From positions 62,001 to 126,000 of the forward strand of contig JAFISE010000026.1 of the NCBI GenBank assembly GCA_022560025.1: a DNA stretch of 64,000 nucleotides, given 5' to 3'. The notes beneath the pieces are model-generated. The model saw only the letters and a list, made by a program, of their open reading frames with translations, ran no database searches and was not told the DNA's origin. A program made the translations under genes and the position numbers. The stretch is from Stagonosporopsis chrysanthemi (lineage: Eukaryota > Ascomycota > Dothideomycetes > Pleosporales > Didymellaceae). Numbering within the stretch: the first letter of the stretch is position 1; each line of letters starts with the position of its first letter. This document shows positions 34,701 to 45,999 of the stretch, one piece after another.

Positions 34701-35621
34701 ACTGCGATCTCTCGAGATGCAGCGTCTTTCAGGCTGTGAAAGCATCGGAGTGAGACGTGGTACCTTCGTCAACGATGACGATCGTCTGATGACATCGGAG
34801 GGTCAACTACTACGCACCGTGAAATCAGCAACCTGTATCCGGCTAGTCAACAGATAAGAAGCGGTATACATTTCAAAGAACATTCAAGAACGGAACCTGA
34901 CAAGCGAAGCGTACCCACTGCCGAGCACAAAGTCCTGTCTGAGCACGCAGTTCGTGATGCGTAAGCATAGGCGAGGCGGCTGACCAGGGTAGGGTATATT
35001 TTGAGGACAGCACCTTCGGTTAATTGAAGTGTACCAATGACGATTTGCAAAAGGCAGTGTGCCTGTGACAGCTTGTGTACAAATAGATAGGCACGAACGA
35101 CAATGTGCAGTGTGGAAAGTTAGGTTCCGGCAAGAAATGTACAAAGGTACTTAGCAGACGCCTTCCCACGTTTTGACTAGGGCAACTGGGCCAACCTTGC
35201 ATCCGAGTAGGCCGAAGTCCGAGTGGTGCTTCCTTACAATGATCTGACGAGGACATCGCATCTGCTGTGTCAGCCCCAATCCTACGTCAAGGCAGAATCA
35301 CATGGAATCTCAAGGATGTGCTTTGATTTTGCCTATCGTAGAGGTTGCAAAGCAGCCTCGGCGCTCGCTTCCTCCTATCCAACTGAGGTAAGCTTGCAGC
35401 AACGAGGGGATGACATGCGCCAATTTAGCAATAGAGCGGAGGTGGCTTGACTTCGGAGAGCTGCTGTCTTTTCACACGAATTACTGGGCGCAATCTACTT
35501 CAGGGCTAGCCGATTCCTACACTTGGGCGGCTGCACGGCTGCATTCCGAATGCTAGTGTGCTTTCCTTGTTTCTATGTTCAGATAGCGATCTTTGAGCCT
35601 AGCACCGCCATATTCACACTG
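31782..35621. other. Gene-sparse block, no secure gene
   Basis: About 3.8 kb. The best open frame is a minus-strand stretch at 34520-34035 (161 codons, start MFTLFGDPTLKPYPIYRS), with balanced composition and no family match. It overlaps plus-strand frames at 33963-34270 that look equally plausible, so I do not call it. 32950-33960 contains essentially no open frame over 60 codons. Confidence 0.5.
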
Positions 35622-35894
35622 TCATGCAGATTGGCGATCGATAGCGACTAAGAGGTGTTCGAAGATTTGGATGGTTTCGCCAAGGCTCACTGTGTTGGGA
35701 TGGTGAGCGAAAAGTGGCTGTGGGCGGGACACCAGAAAGCTTGATTCAAGCTGCTTGGACAAGTTCTGGATAAGATCAACGAATCGCCGGATGTGATATC
35801 CGTCCTTGTCTAATTGACCCGAAATCTCCCTAATATCCTGAGAAGTGATCTCACGCAGCTGCGCCGCGTACGAAGTGGCGAGAGACGATGGCAT
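35622..35894 (-). CDS. Hypothetical 90-aa frame abutting the amine oxidase stop
   Basis: Its ATG overlaps the TAA stop of the copper amine oxidase (TAATG, shared A at 35894). The product, starting MPSSLATSYAAQLREITSQD, is helix-like, with regular Leu spacing (FVDLIQNLSKQLESS, IFEHLLVAI). Composition is protein-like and the frame is closed by a normal stop. Fungal messages are normally monocistronic, so this could be an independent gene, a translated downstream frame, an exon remnant of another gene or chance. No family recognised. Confidence 0.3.
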   Translation of the reverse strand: MPSSLATSYAAQLREITSQDIREISGQLDKDGYHIRRFVDLIQNLSKQLESSFLVSRPQPLFAHHPNTVSLGETIQIFEHLLVAIDRQSA

Positions 35895-38439
35895 TACGAA
35901 CTGACTACGCCTCGTATATGCGTAGTGGGCTCATCGAGAGCAATCGGGCACGTGTCCAGACTGACACCATAGTCCTCAAATGATAGCTTGCCACTGTCAG
36001 TATCGACCTCGATCCATCTTCTGTTCAACAGATCGCCGTCTTGGGCTCGATCAAAAAAGTTTTGCGGCGCCAAGACTATGCTGCTGTAGGCTTCGGTGTA
36101 GAGTGTCACCTAGAACAATTTTAGTCAGAGCGCAGTATGTGAGTCAGGGTACTCACCGGGACGTCTTCACTGCGAGTGAAATGATGCATCCCCAGATTGA
36201 ACCAGATAACCAGATCTTCATCCTCGATACCCTCTCCGTCAAAGAATTGACTAAAGTCTTGTTGAGGGTGTGCAGGATTGTTCGCATTTTGGACGCTGTT
36301 GGCAAAGACCTCTGTGTCGTGCTGCCGTGAGACTGCAAGATGTGTCTTTGCGAATTCTGAATTCTTCAAGGACCATGGAGATTTCAGTGTAGTCAGATGG
36401 ATGTCTGACCTTCCGGGGACGATACGATAGCCTCTGGACTCACCCCACACATTCGTCTCGTTCGGATTCAAGACGACATACATGGCCTGGTTGTTGGCTG
36501 CCCAATTGAACTGCTGCTCAGTCTGCATGATAGATACGTCCATCTCCATTTGCTCAAAAACACCGAGCTCAGGGAACCATGGCTGTGACTGCTCCACAGC
36601 CTTCAGCTCTGAAACCTGCAGCGAGTTGCCAGTGCCCAGAATGTCGAAGTCGGCCTTGAAGGTAATGATGTGGTCGTGAAGCGAACCTTGGGTTGCTTGT
36701 TGGATACGCGGGCCCCACTTCCCTTGCGTAGGATAATAGAAGGAGCTCTGGAGATACCCGGACGCCCGCACGCTGACTTCTAAAGAGCCATCCAGATGAA
36801 AGCCGTAGTCAAACATGTAGTCATAATTTCCAACCGTTGCGATTGCACGAATTATCAGCTGAGATCCTTTGACCGTGCCGAGCTTACCGAAGCCGTAGTC
36901 GTTGCTGCTTCCGTATCGGTGGCGGGACAGAGGAAAGTTCATATCGGCCTCAAATAAACACAACGAGTTAGTATTGATGACTGTTCCGTTGCCATCATGG
37001 TAGGTCCTGCGCACATGCTTGGTCAGCGATGTACCTTCTGATTCTCGAGGTACTCACAGATTCCAGAAAGTAGAGCCCCAAGGACAATCAAACCCCTCGA
37101 CAAGAGTACCCATCTCAGCACCAAGGCTGTAATACGTATCATGATATACAGTGTTCGCGGCTTTTGGTTGGTTGCCGCCATACTGAGCGGTAGCCTCCTG
37201 CATGGAGAGCTCGTAGATGATGCGCTCGCCCTTGAAGCGAATGTCGTAGAACATGACACCCAATGTTCGAGTGAACGCAACGTAGAAAGACCATCCCATA
37301 TACTCAACGTATTGATTCTCCTCATCCACCTTGTACCTCTTGCCACCAATTTCCAAAGTCGCTGGTGCTAATCTTTCCTCAAGGTCACGTTTACCAAGTT
37401 CGGGCTTGTAATCCACCAACGCCCAGTCAGCGTCGAGCGTCTGGTCGTACTCAATAGCCAGATCGCCGGCATCAAAGGCTGAACGTAGATCTGCAACAGT
37501 GGGGTAAAATTTCTCGCCAGTGACGAAGCCTTTGAGGGCGTACAGCGAGGTGTCTGTACCGGTGCAGTCAATGAGGAGGAAGAAATCCAGTGGTGTCATA
37601 TAGCTAGCTGGCCCAGGGATTCGAAACATTATATTTCGGAAGGCTTGGGTTCCATTGTAGCTGTTAGGCGTTCCTGATGTTGCCGATAGATTGGCTGATA
37701 GTGTTAGCGACTACCTCCACATTCGTCTTCTTGACTCACTCCTTTCATCGTTAGCCCCAAAGTAGACGCTCCCTTGAAACAACGCAGCCGTGATGTCTGA
37801 TATATTTGACATAATGGAAACTACCAGGGGTTCTGTAGCCAAGCTTCGTGGACCGTCGAAGTACCTGGCATTGTATGGTACAGAGCCGCCACTACCACCA
37901 TTGTACAGGTAATCGAGCTTTTGAATTGTGGTCTGCTCACTCACAGGAAGTGGCCCTACCATGTACTCCTGCGAATCCGGGACCGCCTTGCCACCTTCGA
38001 AAATGATTGCACGAGCATACTGAGCGGGGGCTGTTGCGTTTCCATCAAGGTAAGGCAGCACCTGTGTCTTGTTTGGTGGCAAAGTGTCGATCCAAAAACT
38101 AGTTTAATCGTCAGATTCATATACACTTCAACCGCTTGCAGCTACGGCTTACACGTAGTTGTCCAAGGGTACTGCATCCTTCGGATCGGTAAGGTTCAGG
38201 CCAATTGCAGGATTGTGTAAGAGGTTCCAGACGTCTGAGTTATCCTTGGCTGATATCTGAGCCCATATGTTTGGTTTCGGCGCCGTGGTAACAACAGCAG
38301 CGTCCGAAAGGCATGGGTCTGTTGTATTGTAGCCTCTCCTTCCAAGCGTCTCGTGTAAAAGCTTTCGTTCGTAACCAAGTGGTGGTAGAGCAGCTGCTGT
38401 ACTAGCAAGTGTCAACAATATGGCAAAGGAGACCATCAT
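35894..38439 (-). CDS. Copper amine oxidase, secreted, 782 aa, five exons
   Basis: Oxidises primary amines to aldehydes with release of ammonia and hydrogen peroxide, using copper and topaquinone. Minus-strand exons are 38439-38153, 38098-37740, 37694-37058, 37006-36157 and 36109-35894. All phases agree, and the introns are 44-54 nt. A signal peptide is evident (MMVSFAILLTLASTAAALPP), and several N-glycosylation sequons follow. The topaquinone precursor is Y489 in the consensus NYDY (488-491). Copper ligands are H538 and H540 (LHDHII), with the third in the MHHFTRSEDVP motif (H702/H703). The catalytic Asp lies in MFYDIRFKGERI. The length fits extracellular fungal amine oxidases, which serve nitrogen scavenging. 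A TATA box lies 44 nt upstream. The start could also be the second Met. Confidence 0.94.
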
Positions 38440-38482
38440 GTCTTTTGCCTGATCAAATAGTGCTCAACGTCTGGATCATGCC

Positions 38483-38488
38483 TTTATA
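38483..38488 (-). promoter_or_regulatory. TATA box of the copper amine oxidase gene
   Basis: TATAAA on the minus strand, 44-49 nt upstream of the start codon, in GGTATAAAGGC. The close spacing suggests a short leader. Confidence 0.5.
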
Positions 38489-39690
38489 CCAGTCATGGTC
38501 CACATACGAGTTTCTACGACTGTCAGTATCGGCTTTCATGACAGCGAAACACGGCTTAGCATGATGTGATAAGATATTACAGAGACGTGTGCATTCAAGG
38601 AAGACGTTAGTCTGATACTCTTCCGATTTAGTCTTGCGTATACGGCTACCAGCCAACGTAACCAATGTACGACATTTACCTAGCAAAGAAGCTCGAACTA
38701 GGTTTCTGCCGGACGTGCAAGGATACCCAGACAGCACGACCAAGTGACATTCATCTCACCAAAACATTGCTGTCTTCGCCTCGACAATTGCTTAGAAAAC
38801 ATAGTTGGGGTCGTATCCTGATTGTTATCAAGCATACCTGAAAGGTGGGGTATGGGGCAGACCTTATCATTGCATACTGACCATGTCCGCCAAGCACGCT
38901 TCTCTGCTATGACTGCCTGAATGGGACGTTCCAAGAAGTATAACATGGTGTTGGGGGAGCTCAAGAGCCATATTCGCGGTCGCTCGGCCGGCGTGGGTAG
39001 GACCTGTACGATAGCGCTATTCGTGTCGAGCGATTCGTAATGCCTACGGCGCATCGTGCAAGATGAGAGCCAGAGAGATAGTCAGGCCGTATGAGGCCGA
39101 ACTTTTCCTGTGCAATCAGATTGACAAGCAACGTCGCTCCCACCAGTATGGTAGCGAAGCTCAAGGCCATAGGACGGGGACCTTCTGCTCGATAGACACC
39201 GTTGAAGATAGTCACTGTAAGTGCAGATCAAATCAACGAGCTCAGGAACTATTCGGAACTATCCGGATCATAGAATTGCGGTTATCTATAGTACAGATCA
39301 GTAAATGTCCAGGTCTATCCGCTTATTCGAAAGTAGAGAGTACAGAAGGCCCGAGCACCTTCCCCGACCGAATCCCAACCTCCAAATCTCCCCACAGACA
39401 TCTCCAAAGTCTTGACGATATCACATAGGAATCAAACCTCAGTGTTTGAACATGCTTGATCAAGCAAGTAAAACGCCATGCTGCCGGAGATAGCCAAACC
39501 AGGGAACGGAACATGTCCGCTAGCGATCAGCGTGCTGCAGCCGCGACATCGATGATGCAATTGCTCTGCCATTGATCGACGAATGGTACAAGCAGTGACA
39601 CCACGCTGTCCGAACAACCAACCTTGCACTCCCACGCCGTCAGCATTCACACCATACGGCCACAGCAGAAGACACAAGATCGTAGCAGCA
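38489..39690. other. Divergent intergenic region between amine oxidase and SDR
   Basis: About 1.2 kb. Two overlapping minus-strand frames (39215-38961, with an internal MALSFATILVGATLLVNLIA hydrophobic start, and 39054-38698) are coding-like, but no splice links them. I see no supported gene. Both flanking promoters should lie here. Confidence 0.5.
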
Positions 39691-40558
39691 ATGGCACCCA
39701 AGGGCCTCGCAATTCTCATCGGCGCTGGGCCCAATACGGTACGTTGGAAACATATAGTACAACCAGAAATGACAGCTAATTGTCATCCAGGGCACAGGAA
39801 TCGCCCGCATCCTCTCGCACCCCTCGCACGGCAATCTTGCCGTCGCACTGCTCGCGCGGCGGCCGGAGAACCTGCAGTCTGTGATCTCGACGATTCGCCA
39901 GACCTCGCCTGGCGCAGTGCTCGAAGCTTTCCCATCGGATACCTCCAAAGCTTCGATCGAGAAAGCGTTCCAGAATATCAAGGCGCACAAGAGCTTTGCG
40001 GGGCTGAAAGCCGAGGTCGCCGTGTATAGTGTCAAGCACTCGTCAAAGAAGCCGTTCTTGGAGGAGACGAGGGAGGAATTTGAGGGGAGTCTGGAGGACT
40101 ATGTTGGTGGCGCTTTTACGTTTGCGCAGGAGAGCATCAAGCGGTTTTATGCTGATCATGGAGAGAAGGCGCTGGCGGATGGCGGAGAGAAGAAGGGTGT
40201 AAGCAACTCCCCGTCTGCCCATAGGTTGGTGTCGCGAGCTGACGATTGCCAGACACTCATATTCACCGGAACACTCGGTGCGCTCCGGTGCAGCGCGCAA
40301 TTCGCCGCGTATGGCGCTGGTCGTGCTTCGGTCCGGCAGTTGGCGCAGACGCTTGCACGAGAGCTCAGCGAGAAGGGCGTACACGTTGTCCACACCATTG
40401 CAAACGGGGGTATCGAAGACAAGGACGGCGAAGACCAGAAGACCGGTAAGAAGATGAGCGCCGATGCGGTTGGTGAGACGTATCTGTGGCTGCACAACCA
40501 GAAGCCATGCCTATGGACTCATGAATTGGACATGCGACCAGCGGCAGAGAAGTTCTAG
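39691..40558 (+). CDS. SDR-like NAD(P)-binding oxidoreductase, 253 aa, three exons
   Basis: Exons are 39691-39738, 39791-40198 and 40253-40558. The introns of 52 nt (GTACGT) and 54 nt (GTAAGC, GCTGAC branch) have clear signals; the second is divisible by three and contains no stop. The product opens MAPKGLAILIGAGPNTGTGI, a Rossmann GxGxxxGxG-like loop formed across the first splice junction. LIFTGTLGAL and YGAGRASVRQLAQTLAREL follow; the latter supplies a weak YxxxR/S in place of the classical YxxxK, so this is an atypical SDR. Residue 155 onward includes VHTIANGGIEDKDGE, the usual substrate loop. Function beyond oxidoreductase is unknown. It converges with the minus-strand gene ending at 40645. 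Confidence 0.85.
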
Positions 40559-40644
40559 ACTAGACAACGCTCGTCTGGCCAGTCGATCCTTCGTTCGACG
40601 TGACTGTGTTTATACAGCGATTTCCTGCAGCAAAAAGACACAAC

Positions 40645-41481
40645 TCAAGTTGTTTTGATCCTTTTATACGGACGGTGATTGTGAAGTTCGAGTTCGGGCG
40701 CTTCTGCTTGCGGTTTCATCCGTGGCGGTGGAGACTTTGTAGCCGTCCTCTTCGGCCCGTCCGGCGTGTGTCTGCCGCGTGGTGGGGATTGAGGAGACAC
40801 CTGTGGTTTTGTCCGCAACAATGCTTTCGCAGCCTCCACTACCGTAGAGTCCTGGACCTTCCGGGTCGCATTCGGCACTGCGGGCGCCACTGCTTTCCTC
40901 CTCTCTTGTGCTTTGCGAGATTGGGGCTGCGCGCCGGCACGCGTAGGACGCTGACCGAGCCCACTGCTCTTCCTGTCCTCACCCTCGAATCCCAGCGCAG
41001 TGTCCACCGAGCTTTGTACCAGCGCCTCAATGATACCGCGGACCTCGCCCTTGACCGTCTCAAACTTTGCAGGTATCAATGGCCCTATGCCGTGCATCCT
41101 TAGGCTACCAGCCAAATCGACGCTGCGCCCCAGCTTTAGTACGTTCATCACGTCCCTCCTATCTTGCATGGCAGTCGCATTCATCAGTTTGCCTGTCTCA
41201 TCGTACCCCATAGCCTTGAGCTCCTCCACGAAGGCCTGGCGCAGCCTGCGCCGCGCCCATGTCCTCACACATGCTGACTTGGAGATGTCGGTTCCGTTTG
41301 TTGCATGCCACCACAGCCCGTCCTTTTTGTGCTCGTGTTGACGGCGTCTCTGTGTGATGCAGAGCGGGTGCGCCGGATTGGTCGCGATGTGGTTCAAGAT
41401 GAAGTTGGTGTACGTGGGCGAGTAGCTGACTTTGAGCGTCTTGAGGTTCAGCTTCGAGAGGCGGCTGACTGCAACCTTCAT
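40645..41481 (-). CDS. Protein of unknown function, 278 aa, basic disordered C-terminus
   Basis: Intronless. The start at 41481 (MKVAVSRLSKLNLKTLKVSY) is preferred to the in-frame ATG at 41565, which adds a Cys/His-rich leader overlapping the shared promoter. The N-terminal 150 residues look folded (YSPTYTNFILNHIATNPAHP; a WARRRLRQAFVEELKAMGYD helix; DRRDVMNVLKLGRSVDLAGS). The remainder is Lys/Arg/Pro/Ser-rich, ending RPYKRIKTT, suggesting nuclear or nucleic-acid association. I do not recognise a family. It is divergent from eIF1A across 270 nt, and its stop lies 87 nt from the SDR stop. Confidence 0.75.
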   Translation of the reverse strand: MKVAVSRLSKLNLKTLKVSYSPTYTNFILNHIATNPAHPLCITQRRRQHEHKKDGLWWHATNGTDISKSACVRTWARRRLRQAFVEELKAMGYDETGKLMNATAMQDRRDVMNVLKLGRSVDLAGSLRMHGIGPLIPAKFETVKGEVRGIIEALVQSSVDTALGFEGEDRKSSGLGQRPTRAGAQPQSRKAQERRKAVAPAVPNATRKVQDSTVVEAAKALLRTKPQVSPQSPPRGRHTPDGPKRTATKSPPPRMKPQAEAPELELHNHRPYKRIKTT

Positions 41482-41751
41482 GCCGCCATTAATTCTCCAG
41501 CACCTGTCGATCGGAAGGAGCGTGTGCGGTCGGCAGTGGCATGCCCCTGTGCAATGACGCTGCAAAGCGAATTATTTTGAGCATGTTTACGCTAGACCAG
41601 ACGTAGGTAAGCGCCCTTTGGGCACACACGGGCTTCACGAATGACACACTCGCCGCACCCAGCTTTCGTATAATACCAAACTTGCCGCCGCCCCCAGGCT
41701 CAGACAACAAACACTCGACTTCCTTCGCACAGCACACGGACAGTCGCCAAT
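41482..41751. promoter_or_regulatory. Divergent promoter of eIF1A and the 278-aa protein gene
   Basis: 270 nt between two start codons on opposite strands; both promoters must be contained here unless leaders are extremely short. No TATA consensus is seen, in keeping with housekeeping genes. Confidence 0.6.
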
Positions 41752-42503
41752 ATGCCTAAGAACAAGGGAAAGGTGCGTGAAACTTTCTGCTGCTCTTTGT
41801 GTTGGGAGAGTGCAGCGGCGGCCTTGCCCCGCGATGCAGCGCGCGCACATGCAACGACATGACGGAAAAAGTCTTGCCTCGCTGGACTGGACAGCGCACC
41901 TGTGACGGCCAGCGCTCAGCCGGCCTGGTGCACTCCCACACGCACACAGCTCTTTCCGTCCCGCAAACAGACGCTAACACCTTTGCAGGGTGGTAAGAAC
42001 AGGAGACGTGGAAAGAACGAGAACGACAACGAGAAGCGCGAGCTCGTGTTCAAGGAGGAGGGCCAGGAGTACGCGCAGGTCGTCAAGATGCTGGGCAACG
42101 GCCGTCTGGAGGCGCAGTGCTTCGACGGCGCACGCCGTCTTGCGCATATCCGCGGCAAGCTGAGGAAAAAGGTCTGGATCAACCAGGGCGACATCATCCT
42201 GCTGTCCCTTCGAGACTACCAGGACGAGAAGGGCGACGTCATCATGAAGTACTCTGGTAAGTCGGGTCAACTACCTTGCTGTATACTTGAGCCCATGAGT
42301 ACTAACACTGTCAAGCCGACGAGGCCCGCTCATTAAAAGCCTACGGCGAGCTGCCCGAGAACGCAAAGATCAACGAGACCGACACATACGGCGACCAGGG
42401 CGACGAGGGCATCGGCTTCGAGTTCGATGAGGACCGCGACTCCGACGACTCTGAAGAGGCTGATGGCACAGGCAAGAAGGAGATTGATATTGACGACATC
42501 TAA
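41752..42503 (+). CDS. TIF11: Translation initiation factor eIF1A
   Basis: Binds the 40S A site, promoting scanning and start-codon choice. Exons are 41752-41772 (7 codons, MPKNKGK), 41989-42256 and 42316-42503, giving 158 aa. The first intron is 216 nt, by far the longest here and right after the seventh codon; the second is 59 nt with an ACTAAC branch site. The sequence is nearly canonical: GGKNRRRGKNENDNEKRELV, then an OB fold with EYAQVVKMLGNGRLEAQCFD and an IRGKLRKKVWINQGDIILL-type core. The acidic tail ends DIDDI, the eIF5B-binding terminus. It converges with RAD1. Confidence 0.97.
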
Positions 42504-42729
42504 GCTGGGTGCGCTGTGCGGGTCGAGGACGTTAGGTTCCGCCATGCTGTCTTGGCTGCCGTGCAAGTGCACAGGGCTGAGCTGCTCAAATGCTGCTTCT
42601 TGCGAGCGGGCGGATAGATGGTGGAAAAGTACCAGGCCGGGGTGAGATAATGGAGGTTAGACGAAATACATACATACCCTTCACACTTGTTACTACAATC
42701 GTCTTTGCTTCTCGTGTTCATTTCTGACT

Positions 42730-45592
42730 CTAGCTGAACGTCGGCAGTTGCACGTCCTCATACACACTCCGATTAAAGAACCGATACACCCTCCTTCCCA
42801 CATCCGTCCCAATCAGCCAGCAAATCTCCCTCTCCAGCATGTTCGCCAGCTCCTCGATATTTTCCACCCTCAGCATCAGTGTCGTGACAATACTCTCGTT
42901 GACCCCCGGCAATGTCCTGAGCATATCCTGCGTTGTCTGATTGAACGACCGCATCTCGTCGCCGCCCATACTCGGATCCAGACCCAGCGACACAGCCTTC
43001 AGCGGATCCGGTTCATCCTGCTGTTTCTTGAGCTCCGCAAAGATCTCAGCCGTCTGGTACGGGCTACTGGACCATACGATTCTGAGACGCGGGAACGCCA
43101 GCGTAAGCATAACCAACTTGCCCTGCAGATCGGGGGCAGCAGCGAGCCCCGACGCATTGCCCGCGGAGCTGAAATCTGCAAACGGCTCCAGCGTGAACGA
43201 CTTGTTGGCATCGAATTCAATCAGCAGCATCGGATGTTTGTAGTGCTCGGTCATCGACTCGACTTGGTTGTACAGCCGCCCGTTGGCGAAGGAGCCGATC
43301 AGATCGCGCACGGATTTGCGCTCGATGCAGATGCTTGGGGACAGCACGTAGTCGCCGACAGTCAGCATGCAGGGCACAATGACCATGGAACGACCGTGCA
43401 GGAGCGAGGGCAGCGATGAGCGGAATTCTCGCACGTCGACTACCACGCGGGGTGGCTCTGTTGTGGCCGTCAAGCGGCCTCCACCAGCAATACGCGTGTT
43501 GATTGTGCGGAGAAAGGTCTCTTCAGGGGCAAGATTGGCGTTCGTGTTCAGAGTGAGAGCCATATTTGCGCGCTCCTTGATCAGACGCGTAAATGCGTCC
43601 TTCTCACGACGCACGGCAGACAGATAGCGCTGTTCTTCCACGCTGCCGCCGTAGTACATGAAGAACACCTTGACGGTACGATCGGTATGTGATGAGCGGT
43701 ACACTTCGATGCGCCGGATGAATGCGGCGTCAGGTTCGTACATGATGACATACCGTGGCTTGGTCTCCTCTAGAATGTGCTCATCGAGGTCGCCAGAGTA
43801 GGGGTGGATGATGATGGTCGAGTCCATCGAGAATAGCTCGTAGTAATCTTCCATGTTGTCAAGGGGATCATATCCTACGTCGCCTGGCTTTAGAGCGTTT
43901 TCCAATTCGGTCGGTTGAAGTTCAGCCATGAGACTTGCAATGTGTGCTTCTTTGTCCCCCGCTGTACGCACAGCACCAAACTCAGTTCGCGTTGAGCTGC
44001 CAGTGTTGCCGCCCCCTCGTATGCGTCGCCGCTTGTTCGGCGGTGGTCTGCTGGAGGTCTTGCCACTCTGAACTTTTTGCTCTGTGCTGCCGTTGATTGC
44101 TTTCTGGTTCTCTTGAAATAGGGTAGAGCTGACTTTGCTGAAGTCACGCTTCCATTGCAGGTAATTACGAAGCTTTCGCCTCATCATGAGGCGACCGGAG
44201 GGTTCCCCTTCCTCCTCGTCTTCGTCGGACCTAGCGTTCATGGTCTGTAAATACTCTCTGAGCTGCGAGCATGTACCATGATCGCCGCACATGATCAAAA
44301 TAGAGCTGTTCGAGCTGTCTTGAGGTGTGGGGTTGAAGTATGCATCCTGCTCGATCTCCTGCAGGATGTCCGCTAATTGAACCCACTTCGGAAACTCTTC
44401 AAGGACAGGTTCCAGAGCTTCAGGAGCAATGTCAGCGTCTCCCACAAGGTCTGCATTCGTTACTTTGCCTGTGTATACCCTCCGCTTCGCGATGCTGAAG
44501 ATTGTGTCGGCGGCATCGAGAAACAACCATGGTGATTGATTTTGTTTAGTAGAGCCTGGTGGTGGTTGCGAGGCCGCCAAGACAGTATCGAGATACTTGT
44601 TGAAGCTCACGGCATCGTATGTAAGCAGAGCATGCAGAATGGTGCGCAGCAAAGACAGGTCGCGGACAACTTGTCGCGTCTTGAACGTTGTACGATGCCA
44701 AACAGGGTCGAGCTGCCGCCTGATGATCTGGTCGAAATTTTTATGCAACGCACTGTCCAATGTCCAGTCTTCAACCTCGAGCCCTGGATTCGCTTTCTTG
44801 AGCTCACTGATGCTTGCTTCCACGCACTCTAGCACGGCATTCTGTATATCCTGCATAGTATCAGTCATGGGCACTTCCAGCTCAATGACCTCTGCCTTCT
44901 TTCGACCTTCGAGGGAATTGGCGACCGAGACATGAAACCGCGGATACAGAGCCGGCTTCTGCAGAAAGAGATTCTTCATCATGTTCGTGAGCGGTGAATA
45001 GCCCATTGTAAATGGCTCCGGCGTATCCGAGAATGCCTTCAAGAAGCCTGCCTTGTTCTTTTGCCGGTAGATCCTCAGTATGAAAGCCTCCAGCGAGGTC
45101 GCGACCACCTTCTCGGCGTGCAGAACAACCACCCCTGTAACCGTCTCCGGATTGAGCAGCCCAGACAAGAAGTCCACGATCAAAATGCGCGACGTGATGC
45201 TGAAGATGCCGCCCTGTGCATACATCTTCTCACGTGTTCCAACGCTCATCAAGTCGGTATTGACCAAGCTCAATCCTCTGCACTTCGGCGCCTGGCTGAT
45301 AGCCGCATGCTCAGCGAGCGCCTCGCCGATCCATACATTCTCACGCTCATCCGCACCCACGAGCAGTATGAGATTATTACCGGCGGCATCGTACGAGTGA
45401 AGGAGGTTTGTGACTATGCGCAGCAGGCCGAGGCCGCGCGCGAGGAGGACCAGCTCATCCTCTTCGCGTAGCTCTTTGAAGATGTCTTGTTGGAACTCCT
45501 ATGATGTCATCAGTCCTGACTCTTCGAAGGTGCGAGAGGTCACATACAAGAGGCAACGAGAGCTTCACGGGGGCTTGCGCATCGCTGGGCAT
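42730..45592 (-). CDS. RAD1: RAD1/XPF structure-specific endonuclease subunit
   Basis: Cuts the 5' side of bubbles in nucleotide excision repair, as a heterodimer with Rad10/ERCC1. Exons are 45592-45548 (MPSDAQAPVKLSLPL) and 45498-42730. The 48-nt intron (GTATGT...CTGATGAC...TAG) joins to EFQQDIFKELREEDELVLLA, the start expected for XPF. The product is 937 aa, normal for the family. The XPF nuclease motif GDYVLSPSICIERKSVRD includes E741-R742-K743 and D747, followed by the expected LIGSFANGRLYNQ. An inactive helicase-like N-terminal half and a C-terminal helix-hairpin-helix region (LPGVNESIVTTLMLRVENIE) complete the layout. The catalytic residues are intact. Confidence 0.96.
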
Positions 45593-45999
45593 TGGGTGTA
45601 GCTGTCAGGGCGGTAGTGGGGTGTGCAGTAGAGATGTGGGCATAAGCGCGTCGATGGTCGACTTCCAGGTTGCGCCTAATCGCGCAGTCACGAGGTGACG
45701 AGGTCATCGCGACTCCACTGAATTATGACTTGGATATCACTTTAGGGTCAAAACGATACTGTAGAGCACGAGTAGAGTACGCTCTGGAGAAATTCGCGTT
45801 TAGGTGTCAACTGCCAGGATAATGGTGCGTTTGGGTGTAGCGAATGATCAAGCCATTCATCAATCATGGATCAAGTCCTCCTGACGCATCGTTGAGACTC
45901 CTCGAGACAAAGCGTAGATTTTGATGATTCTCGTAGTCATACAGATGAAATATTTATACAAAAGAACAAACGTCAGCGACCACAGGATCACATCTGTGC
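45593..45999. other. RAD1 upstream region and CBP4 3' region
   Basis: About 400 nt between the RAD1 start and the CBP4 stop, both on the minus strand. It contains the RAD1 promoter and the CBP4 3'UTR; no coding signal. Confidence 0.55.

Noticed and set aside
30408..41481. A biosynthetic gene cluster linking TauD, amine oxidase and SDR genes
   Set aside because: No backbone synthase, terpene cyclase or transporter lies among them, and kilobases of empty DNA separate them; adjacency alone is weak.
41773..41988. Intronic snoRNA in eIF1A
   Set aside because: No RTGATGA C box paired with a CTGA D box, and no H/ACA arrangement that I can see.
45080..45471. Plus-strand frames opposite RAD1
   Set aside because: Antisense shadows of a securely identified gene.
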